DNA from: Gracilaria caudata
Lineage: Eukaryota; Rhodophyta; Florideophyceae; Gracilariales; Gracilariaceae
Assembly (NCBI GenBank): GCA_030374735.1
Contig: JASCIV010000241.1
Location: forward strand, 1-29,353
Length of the DNA: 29,353 nt
Direction of reading: 5' to 3'
A model generated the notes under the pieces. The model was not told where the DNA came from, ran no database searches, and saw only the letters and a list, made by a program, of their open reading frames with translations. How positions within the stretch are numbered: the stretch's first letter is position 1; each line of letters starts with the position of its first letter. The position numbers and the translations under genes are program-made. Shown here one piece after another: positions 9,854 through 17,497 of the stretch.

Positions 9854-11632
9854 TTAGTTCGTATATCTTGCAGCTTTGCTCACGTCTTCCTTCAGTCTTT
9901 CCGAGAGTACATCAGTCATCGGGATCAACAGAAACGAAAATTGCTGTGCCGAATTAAATGCAGCCTCCCCACTTGCGGTATCTAAAACGTCGTCGAATAC
10001 CAAAAGGCTTTTTGAGGAAAGGTAGCGAGTAAGCATTTCGTACGATCCCAAACGATCAACTGCATCTACTATTAGTTCGGCCCACCCAATTCTCTTATTC
10101 ATCTTCAAGAATATCTCGAACTCAACCTTTGCATTCCACGGACGACTGTTGGCCTTTGACAACGGTTTATTGTATGACTTGATCTGAATTTCGTGTTTGT
10201 GAAGCGAACACACAACTCCCCGCGTTGATCTCAAAGTTGATCTGTTCTTAATCAGTTCTTCAAGTCTCTCCATGGATCTTTTCACTTCAAAAGCCACCAA
10301 GGTATTCAATACGGGTTGCTTCCTTTCAACTTCATCCAATGTCTCCAAAATTCTCGTTATGTACCCGAAAGGCAACGGCTCTTTCTCCAAATCTTCTTGG
10401 ACTTTGGTGTTCAAGTTGTAATCTTGGGCATCTCTCGTTGCCTGAATAACTACTACATCTCTTGGTAAGGACGCCTTTTCAGCATTGAGCTTCACGGAAT
10501 TCCTATCTGCGTGACCGATTGTCGGCGAAGTTCTCGTGAGCAACATGGAAACCCTTCCTCTGGAGCTTTGAGGAAGATAATCAACAATATCTCGAATTGG
10601 TTGCATTCCGTTCGGGTTCAAGTCTCCTGCATCCTTCACGCATAAATACATTGCAGAGATCTTAGGGACAGCTTCAATAAGCCGATACAGCTTTTTGATG
10701 AAGTGCTCCTGGCGCCCTCTCTGATCATCAAGCCCTGGTGTGTCCCATACTCTGACGTCTCCTACCTCAAAAAATCGAACTTTGCTGGTGTGCGACAGAG
10801 CCGCTTGCTCGAAAAAGACCATATCCGGTGCATGTGGGTCAAGCATTTTGATAATGTCATTTGCGGTTCCAGACTTTCTGCATTTCGTCAATCCAAAGAC
10901 AATGATATTCTTCTTCTCGTCTGAGAGTTCTGCCTTCTTGAAATTGTCCACAACCTTGGCCATACCGAGACCCTGCATGCTACGAAGATACTCAAGAATT
11001 TTGCCCTCTCCACTAACGTTGAACTCGTCAAAGTTGTTAACAACAATGGTGTTGGACTTTAGCGTATCGGGGTTCAATTCCGAGGAGATCTGGATTATTT
11101 TAAAGTCAGATCGCTTACATCGGACAGCTTCTGTTATGCTCTCCAACAGCATGTTCAGCGTTTCATTCGGTGGTTGAATTGACATTGCCCGGCTTTCATC
11201 AGATGCACTGAACTCCAGTACAAACCACTCATCCTCTTCCATATCTCGAATACCATGCAGTACGGCCTGGAAAGAACTGACACCATCATCGAGGAGATTG
11301 GATACTTCCATATCCAAGAGAAGAGCTTTCGTTAGTTCGTTATATTCGTCTTGCTTCCTGTACAAGCGAAGTTCTCCAGTAATCCTGATTTCTCCAATAT
11401 CCGACGACTCAATCAGGTTATCCACAAGCTTGAGGGTTTGTTCATCTATGTTTGGATAGCTTTGACGAACAGAATTCTTTATATCCGCTTTTTCGTCCTT
11501 CCCAGATCGCATGCTCCTTCGCTCCTGCGCCTTTCTCCAATCTTCTACGATTTGCCGGCGGGATCTCCTTCTGGGTTGGAGACTGTTGAGAAAATTAATG
11601 AAATCCCCCAAAACTGATTTATATGTCGCCAT
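9854..11632 (-). CDS. AIG1-like P-loop GTPase paralog A (degenerate G4)
   Basis: The product has 592 residues with an ATG at 11632. Residues ~75-220 form a conserved N-terminal domain with no family I recognise. The GTPase-type core starts at ~240. G1 is GLTKCRKS at 247-254, where the second invariant Gly of GxxxxGK[ST] is Arg252. A Thr in ALSHT (~282) is a possible G2, and WDTPG at 296-300 is G3. The position of G4 reads LTRTS (365-369) instead of [NT]KxD, and QATRDA (~397-402) sits where G5 is expected. A C-terminal domain (~430-592) is shared with the divergent neighbour at 12639-14480, which is alignable nearly end to end. AIG1/Toc34-type GTPases often act at membranes; no transmembrane helix is seen here. 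Loss of G4 suggests weak or altered nucleotide specificity. The gene is one exon. Confidence 0.8.
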   Translation of the reverse strand: MATYKSVLGDFINFLNSLQPRRRSRRQIVEDWRKAQERRSMRSGKDEKADIKNSVRQSYPNIDEQTLKLVDNLIESSDIGEIRITGELRLYRKQDEYNELTKALLLDMEVSNLLDDGVSSFQAVLHGIRDMEEDEWFVLEFSASDESRAMSIQPPNETLNMLLESITEAVRCKRSDFKIIQISSELNPDTLKSNTIVVNNFDEFNVSGEGKILEYLRSMQGLGMAKVVDNFKKAELSDEKKNIIVFGLTKCRKSGTANDIIKMLDPHAPDMVFFEQAALSHTSKVRFFEVGDVRVWDTPGLDDQRGRQEHFIKKLYRLIEAVPKISAMYLCVKDAGDLNPNGMQPIRDIVDYLPQSSRGRVSMLLTRTSPTIGHADRNSVKLNAEKASLPRDVVVIQATRDAQDYNLNTKVQEDLEKEPLPFGYITRILETLDEVERKQPVLNTLVAFEVKRSMERLEELIKNRSTLRSTRGVVCSLHKHEIQIKSYNKPLSKANSRPWNAKVEFEIFLKMNKRIGWAELIVDAVDRLGSYEMLTRYLSSKSLLVFDDVLDTASGEAAFNSAQQFSFLLIPMTDVLSERLKEDVSKAARYTN

Positions 11633-12638
11633 GATGAAAGTCGCCAATGAAGAGAAATGCGAAATCTTGATCAGAATACTCTTACAGTGAAACGAAGGCG
11701 GCACGGCTCTGGTGATTTGTCAAAAGTGTGGCATTCAATCAGAGGTAAGGTTTCACTTTAGGTATTGGGCGTAACGAGTGGTGGAAACTCCGAACCGTTC
11801 CTCTTTTATCCAAAGCAAAAGACGTTTTTTTTCCTGTTGTACAAATTCATCGCAGTTGACAGTAGAAGACTGCTAGGGTGCCCATTCTACGGCGGGGCAA
11901 AAGTCTAGAAACGCAATATGCTAAAGCTTGACGAGTACGAAGACCGTTGACTGGTGTTCCGAAATGTATGGCGTTCGGGGCCAAGAATTCACATGCGATA
12001 GAGTGCAGATTTTATGACTATTGTGCAGTACTCCAAATCATACATGGCCCGTGATTCACATTATATTACTGGCACACTCCCGTCGTTCGGTACGAAGAGT
12101 AGGCCCGTGTGATTTGGAAAATATAACACTGAACCAGAAACGAAACGCAAATACCGAACTAAGATTCTTTCTCGCTCTGAATCTTGAATCTCTTTCGACT
12201 GTTGTCTGTTTTTCGCTGCCTGTCCTTCAAGCGGCCCTTGGAACAACGGATTTGAAGGGGGCCCACAAGTCCGTCTTTGTTCGATTCGAATCTTCGTACA
12301 CTCTACTCATGTCCCAAGTGAGAACGTCATCAGCTCGACCGTATCACCAGCGAATATTTCGTTTCCAGGACTGCAGCTTTTATGATTTGAGAGAAGCATA
12401 TATTAGGATCGTATTCAAAAGGATTCTAATGTAACCAAACCGCATATATTTCTTACTCTTGCTTTATTTTTGCACCTTCCTCGAGCCTTCTGCTTGCAGT
12501 CGCCAGAAGAACTCTTTTGGGACTTTGGAATCCAAAAAAGCGTTTGAGATCACTTGCAGAAATTCTGAAGTTAACTCTTGTGGCTCGTTACCGTTATATT
12601 CCTATCTCGAGAAGATCAGCGGAAAGGCAAAGAAGAAA
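11633..12638. other. bidirectional upstream region of the GTPase pair
   Basis: This ~1-kb region separates the start codons of two divergent paralogs and must hold both promoters. The minus strand has a TATA-like GGATAAAAG around 11806-11814. The plus strand has AT-rich TATA-like stretches near 12443-12451 and 12592-12600. None is decisive. No gene is supported between them. Confidence 0.5.
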
Positions 12639-14480
12639 ATGGATGATTATGGAGTGCCTTTGAGTCAATATATTATATCACTGAATCAGAGCATTTCACG
12701 ACAGCATGAGACAAAAAGGCACGAAGCCTTTACCAGCTCTCGGGAGATCGACAATATTTTTCGAAAGAGAGCTCGATTACGGAAGTCCCTAGATCATCCT
12801 GAACCGGTTGCAATAGTTCGACAACGAATTAGAAGTAACTATAAACACTTGGACAACTCCATCATTGCGTTCTTTCTGGTCCTGGCGGAAACAATCCCCG
12901 AGGGAGAGATTGTGTTGAGTGGTGATCTTCAGATCCTCCAGTTAACCACGGACGGCACGTGTGAGAGGGTGGAAAGAATGGCTTTCGAGATTGGGATCTT
13001 GCGAGAACTATCTTCAAGCGCGCAGAGTCTCGAGGATTTCGTGGAGATTCTATCTCAAAATATGGACAGCAGTCAGTGGTTCACCCTGGAGCTTTTCGTT
13101 ACCGATGAGAAAGGCCCGGTGACAGTTCATCCGAAGCAACACACAGTGAATACGGTGTTGAGGAGTTTCATGGATATTATCTCCAAGCATTACAAGGATG
13201 ATGTGACTGTGATGAAGGTGAGTGACACTTTTGTGCCGACGAAGCAGAGAGAGAGCACTGTCGCAGTTCATAACTATGACCAAAATGAAATGATTGAAAG
13301 CACGGCACTTTTGGATATTCTCAGAAGACAAAGACACCTCGCGCCCGCCAGAGTGATAGATAACTTTCGAAAAGCAAATATCTATGATCAGAAGAGGAAC
13401 GTCGTCCTCATAGGTTTGACCAAATCTCGCAAGTCCGGAACAGCAAATGATATAATAAGCTTCTTGAGCAGCGATGCACCAAGGATGGTGTTCTTAGAAG
13501 AACGCGCTTTTTCCCACACAAATAAGGTTCGCTGTTTTGAAACTGAGCATGTGAGGGTGTGGGATACGCCAGGTTTAGATGATCAAGTTGGACGTGGCAC
13601 GGTCTTTATCAAAAAGGTTTGCAACTTAATGGACTCCTTGTCGCAAGTGAATGCCGTATACCTGTGTTTGAAGGATTCCAGTGAGCTTTCGCCCAATCTT
13701 CTCGCACCTGTGAGAGAAGTAATTGAATTCCTTCCTAGCAGTGTTCGACACAGAGTCTGCATCGCTTTCACTAAATCAGACAAGCTGGAATCCATCGACA
13801 GGCTCGCTGTGCGCATGAATGCACATCACGCCGGTCTGAATGCTGACGTTCAAATGTGTCAAGCAACCAGGAATGCCTGTGATTATTCACTTCATGAAAA
13901 GATACAGGCGGACGTGTCACTTCCGCCCGTCCGAGGAGGATATCTGGCACGAACTTTGGAAGCATTTGAGAAATTAAGGAAACCAGGTTCGGATTTGGCG
14001 GGTTCCATTAATCGTGAGGTGAAGTTATCCTTGTCGAGACTTGAAGAACGAATAAGGCTTTCCTCCAGCCTGAATTCTACTCACGGTGTCGTCTTCTCTC
14101 TCAAACGTGCTCATATTGAAGTGAAGTCCTACAGTCGAGTTATTCATAATCCGAAGTCGATTCCTAGGGGAGCAAAAGTGGAGCTTGTGGTGTTTCTCCT
14201 ATCGGAAAAACGTCTTTCAGGGTTTGATCTCATGAAGCATAAATTACGAGGGGATGGTACCTATGAGAAACTGGAAAAGTACATTGTCCAAAATGAACTA
14301 GTTCTTCTTGACCGGGTACACGAGGCTGGGAGATTCGAATCCTTATTTAGCTCTTCAGAAAAATGTGTGATGGTAATGGTACAGATGCGAGAAGTGATTA
14401 CTAAGAACCTACTTAATGATGTAGACCAAGCAGTCCATTACTTTTCAGACCGTTCCGCAGATGCTGCTGGTTCGGAATGA
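12639..14480 (+). CDS. AIG1-like P-loop GTPase paralog B
   Basis: The product has 613 residues with an ATG at 12639; the frame is open further upstream but only from TTG. It is a clear paralog of the minus-strand gene at 9854-11632. Shared blocks include VIDNFRKA (~239-246), the G1 loop GLTKSRKS (259-266) followed by GTANDII, WDTPGLDDQ (308-316) as G3 and the QATR block (408-411). Unlike its partner it keeps a G4 motif, TKSD (378-381). The second Gly of the P-loop is again replaced, by Arg264. The N-terminal ~240 and C-terminal ~200 residues are family-specific and largely charged/helical, without a transmembrane helix. I infer a cytosolic or peripheral-membrane GTPase, probably working with the neighbour. 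The two genes arose by inverted duplication and then diverged considerably. Confidence 0.82.
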   Translation: MDDYGVPLSQYIISLNQSISRQHETKRHEAFTSSREIDNIFRKRARLRKSLDHPEPVAIVRQRIRSNYKHLDNSIIAFFLVLAETIPEGEIVLSGDLQILQLTTDGTCERVERMAFEIGILRELSSSAQSLEDFVEILSQNMDSSQWFTLELFVTDEKGPVTVHPKQHTVNTVLRSFMDIISKHYKDDVTVMKVSDTFVPTKQRESTVAVHNYDQNEMIESTALLDILRRQRHLAPARVIDNFRKANIYDQKRNVVLIGLTKSRKSGTANDIISFLSSDAPRMVFLEERAFSHTNKVRCFETEHVRVWDTPGLDDQVGRGTVFIKKVCNLMDSLSQVNAVYLCLKDSSELSPNLLAPVREVIEFLPSSVRHRVCIAFTKSDKLESIDRLAVRMNAHHAGLNADVQMCQATRNACDYSLHEKIQADVSLPPVRGGYLARTLEAFEKLRKPGSDLAGSINREVKLSLSRLEERIRLSSSLNSTHGVVFSLKRAHIEVKSYSRVIHNPKSIPRGAKVELVVFLLSEKRLSGFDLMKHKLRGDGTYEKLEKYIVQNELVLLDRVHEAGRFESLFSSSEKCVMVMVQMREVITKNLLNDVDQAVHYFSDRSADAAGSE

Positions 14481-15249
14481 CTTACGCTAATTTTATATCT
14501 CTGCACTTGGATTCCTTTTCGGAAGAGCATACGTATCAATGTATGATGCGGGTACGCGAAAAAAGAAGGGCAGAACTGTTTGGATTCACCCTATAGTGCT
14601 ATCGTGGGCATCAACTCTTCATAAAGCCTTTTAACGCCAGTTCTGGGAAGTACAATACAAATGAATTGCTCTTCCATTCATTTTTTCATATGAGACTGTT
14701 TTAATTATCGTTAATTTATCATCCGGCGAAAAAGAACAGCTAGCGATAAGAAAACAGGAAAAGTAGTAGATTTCTTCCCCATGAGAATTTCAATGTCAGC
14801 TTGACAATTGCACATTACAATTAACATCTAGAATACAAATCCTTGTCAAAAGTTCTTTAATGTCTTTTATGATGTTAACGGCTTATGTGCACAGCGTAAA
14901 GAAGGAAGGGCAGGATGTAATCAATGATTCCGGCCACCACGGCCACAACAGTAACGACAACAACACACTTTTTCCTTATTCTGTGTCTCATACGAATTTG
15001 ACGCAATGTTTTTGCTTTTTTCGTAAATATGCTGAGAACAGCATCACGGATTGTTGCAGTTCTAGTAGAAGACGTCGTGTGCTTGGAGAGCAAATGCGTG
15101 CAGACAGCGCTTCTCTGTAAAACAGAGAGCTGCTCACCTCAACGGAAGCAATTCGTCATTAAACAGACGCACGAAGTGAAGGTTACACCAATGCAATAGA
15201 GGTTTACCTTCGCCAATCATTTGAAAGAATTCGGTAATTTGCTACTGTT
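14481..15249. other. intergenic region with one doubtful small frame
   Basis: On the minus strand 14875-14991 encodes 38 residues from an ATG: a basic start (MRHRIRKK), then a Val-rich hydrophobic segment able to span a membrane. The frame is open further upstream, to beyond 15093, without an ATG. It could be a small membrane protein or an exon, but no promoter or homology supports it. A short hairpin (CTCTGT/ACAGAG) lies at about 15114-15128. The rest looks non-coding. Confidence 0.35.
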
Positions 15250-15868
15250 CTACTTTCGAGACTGACGTCTTGGAAAAGCATCGTACCTTGCACCGCGGGA
15301 TTGGATTAGCTCCATTTCAATGCACTCCATGACTGGGCTTTCCTTCTCACAGTGTCGGTAATGGTCCACAATTTCTCTCCTGGTGAAATCCTTCTGACAA
15401 TACTCGCAACGAATATGATAATGATCGTGATAAGCATGAAGAACTAAAGCGCGACGGCTGGCGTTCTTAAACCCACATTTTTTACAGACATATACCATTT
15501 TAATGTAATGATCCTGGGAGATAAAAAAACGAAAATATTGTTAGCAGATCTATTCTTTTCTTTCTCTGATGGATTTTCTTCTTGCCATCACAGAGTGAAG
15601 AGCTAAAACTTACCTTCAAATGATCACGGATACAACACTTATCAATGTACTTTCCACATTCTTTACACTTGACATGCCTATCTTTGAAACTGTGTCTGAA
15701 CATGTGATCCAGAAGTTTGTCATGAGTATCATAGACTTGTTCGCAATAGTCGCAGGGAATCCATGTCTCACTCGGGTCACGATTAGGCTTAGCCTTATTG
15801 ATTTTTTCTTCAATCTTATGAAAGAAGCCTGGTGGTAGCTTTGGGAAGCGTGGAGGGAGGTCGCTCAT
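15250..15868 (-). CDS. C2H2 zinc-finger protein, two exons
   Basis: Exon 1 is 15868 down to 15614 (85 codons) and exon 2 is 15513 down to 15250 (87 codons plus stop). Joined, they give a 172-residue protein. The 100-nt intron has a GTAAGT donor and a CAG acceptor and leaves the frame intact. Four C2H2-type fingers follow one another. Finger 1 has Cys39/Cys42/His55/His59. Finger 2 has Cys68/Cys71/His83/His87, with its last His supplied by exon 2. Finger 3 starts at CKKC (~95-98) and finger 4 at CEYC (~121-124) with an HYRHC end. That splicing completes finger 2 is strong support for the model. The N-terminal ~35 residues are Pro/Lys-rich. I infer a nucleic-acid-binding protein; the finger spacing differs from TFIIIA/Kruppel linkers, so RNA or protein binding is equally possible. 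Confidence 0.82.
15514..15613 (-). other. spliceosomal intron of the zinc-finger gene
   Basis: The 100-nt intron begins GTAAGT (minus strand, 15613 downward) and ends CTCCCAG (15514). Read through, the frame runs past the donor and terminates before exon 2. Removing the intron restores a continuous C2H2 finger. Confidence 0.8.
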
Positions 15869-16725
15869 GATCCTCTTTAATTGTTTTGTACGATATGCCT
15901 ATCTAGTTGTTGTCGAAACTGAAAAAGAGCACGTAAAACGTGTCAGAAAGACACAACGCTTTCCTATAAAGAACAAGGATTTGAATTTCCAGTCTTGGTT
16001 CTCAAAATGTTAAGCGTTTTTATGCTAGCAGTTCTTATAGAATAAAGAGTGGCAGTTTTTGGGGGACGGGAGAGTGCTGTGAGCAACAGTTAATAATGTA
16101 CTTAGCTCCTATTCGGTCTGATATCCTTTTCGGGCTCACTTTTCTCATACAATTCGTTTAACCGTAAAATCAGGCACAAATGTGAATGATATTCGAATAT
16201 CAAAATATATTTATACTTGATATGTGCGAAGAGGTGCTGTCTTGTTTTTGCACATGGGTGTAATTTTCAAGTAATTATTATGTAATTAGCGCCCAAAATG
16301 TTTTTGGCGTTAACCGAAAAGAGGAACAACGATTACAGATGTTGGCGTGTATGAGTGGCGTAAACAAAGAAATACCACCAACGTGGAAGTTCCACGCTGT
16401 ACAGATAAGCTAGATGGAACGCATGCAATGCAAAACTCGCCGATGAGGTGGCAGAACGACGTAATGCCCAACGTGTTTCGAACTGGCAACGACTTCTACG
16501 CGTGCGCCACGTGAGCCGCATTGGTTGTGCAAAGTTACGAGAAGGTTCCAGTGGAGATGGCATCGTGCAGCGATCTGCTAGCGGTTCCACGGTATAACTT
16601 CGGCCCCTTGGCAAAGGTACGCAGCATTGCGCAGCGCAGATCATAACAGGCCAAGCTAAAAATGTCGATCGCAACGTGTCTGCTTCTTATCATGGCCGGA
16701 TAAGGCGTTGGTTATAAGAACTGAT
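15869..16725. other. intergenic region upstream of the zinc-finger gene and tRNA
   Basis: No gene is supported. 15880-16320 is AT-rich. 16330-16690 has a more balanced composition and short open frames on both strands without recognisable domains, possibly an eroded mobile-element fragment. TTATAAG at about 16712-16718 precedes the tRNA gene and may help position TFIIIB. Confidence 0.45.
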
Positions 16726-16813
16726 GGGTCTGTAGCTCAATTGGTAGAGTGCTCCCTTAGCATGGGAGAGGTACCGGGATCGAACGCTATCGCCGAGTGG
16801 CCCGGCAGATCCA
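16726..16813 (+). tRNA. tRNA-Ala (AGC), interrupted by a 15-nt T-loop insert
   Basis: All arms can be drawn. The acceptor is GGGTCTG (16726-16732) with CAGATCC (16806-16812), seven pairs including one G-U. The D-arm is GCTC/GAGT. The anticodon arm is CTCCC/GGGAG around TTAGCAT, with anticodon AGC at 16759-16761. The variable loop has 5 nt (16769-16773). The T-stem is CCGGG (16774-16778) with CCCGG (16801-16805), and the discriminator is A16813. Between the T-stem strands are 22 nt instead of 7. Removing 15 gives a standard 73-nt tRNA-Ala. The A box (TAGCTCAATTGGT) and a B box (GGATCGAAC) are intact, and a T5 tract follows at 16821. The insert is most simply an ectopic intron. A disrupted, non-functional gene is the alternative. 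Confidence 0.8.
16785..16799 (+). other. putative ectopic tRNA intron in the T-loop
   Basis: Folding 16779-16800 inside the T-stem gives a bulge-helix-bulge-like shape. T-loop bases 16780-16782 (TCG) pair with 16794-16796 (CGA), and A16779 faces G16797. A 3-nt bulge (AAC, 16783-16785) lies on the 5' side and a 3-nt bulge (TGG, 16798-16800) on the 3' side. An inner GC/GC stem (16786-16787 with 16792-16793) closes a TATC loop. Cutting after the second base of each bulge removes exactly 15 nt and leaves a 7-nt loop ATCGAAG. Ectopic tRNA introns are established in Cyanidioschyzon (red alga) and in the cryptophyte nucleomorph. That this one is excised is inference. Confidence 0.6.
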
Positions 16814-16820
16814 CTCACAC

Positions 16821-16838
16821 TTTTTGGTGATTTTTTTT
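16821..16838 (+). terminator. Pol III T-tract terminator of tRNA-Ala
   Basis: A run of five T starts 8 nt after the discriminator base, and a second run of eight T follows at 16831-16838. Such runs are the standard Pol III termination signal. Confidence 0.7.
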
Positions 16839-17497
16839 CTGCTGGAGACAGGTGCGGAGTTGGAAGGAGCAGGCCAAGTCGTAGCCAGCACGCCAAGTGG
16901 AGAGTCCCGGGAGTTGACTGGGTGCTGGTGGAGTTTCTCAGAGCCGGAAGTCAGCCAAAAGTACATTACTTGTCCCATGGGCTCCCTGCTGGTCAGTGGC
17001 GTTTTGCATTGCTGGTGGTCGGCCACCACTCTGTACAGCAGTAATCGTCACAAGACCTGGACACGTGCCGCACGCAGTGAGCCTACAGCTGATTCTTTGG
17101 AAACTGTAAAGCAGCAACTAGCGCAAGCAGCAACTAGCGTGTCCAGCTACATCGCATATGCTTATTTTGCCTCGGCGTAGAACGAGGAGCGTTCCAACTC
17201 CAGTCGCGTCAGAGACCTCCACTGCCCTGTTATACCCTTCGTAGATATCTGCGCGGCACAAAAGCAGAATGCTTAATTAGGAAAACTTAAAATGCACGTA
17301 TTTATTTGCGGCACACTTGCGTGAAATGCAATCTACAACAGTCGAAAAAAGAGCGGCTGCCAACTACAGGCTGCAAATATCAAGATTTTCAGCCGTAATC
17401 GATGTAGAATGCGTAGAAAAAGTTAATCTCCCTTACAAAACACGCCATTGGTTACCGAAAAAAAGGCGCAAAACTGAAAAAAAAAAGTGAGAGTATC
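16839..17497. other. intergenic region between tRNA-Ala and the iron permease gene
   Basis: An open frame on the plus strand runs 16797-17180, but it begins at a non-ATG codon inside the tRNA gene and has no recognisable domain. A 16-bp tandem duplication (unit AAGCAGCAACTAGCGC) lies at 17109-17139. The final ~200 bases probably hold the 3' untranslated region of the permease gene. Confidence 0.5.

Noticed and set aside
16797..17180. 127-codon plus-strand frame
   Set aside because: It begins inside the tRNA-Ala gene without an ATG, runs through the Pol III terminator and contains a small tandem duplication. No domain is seen.
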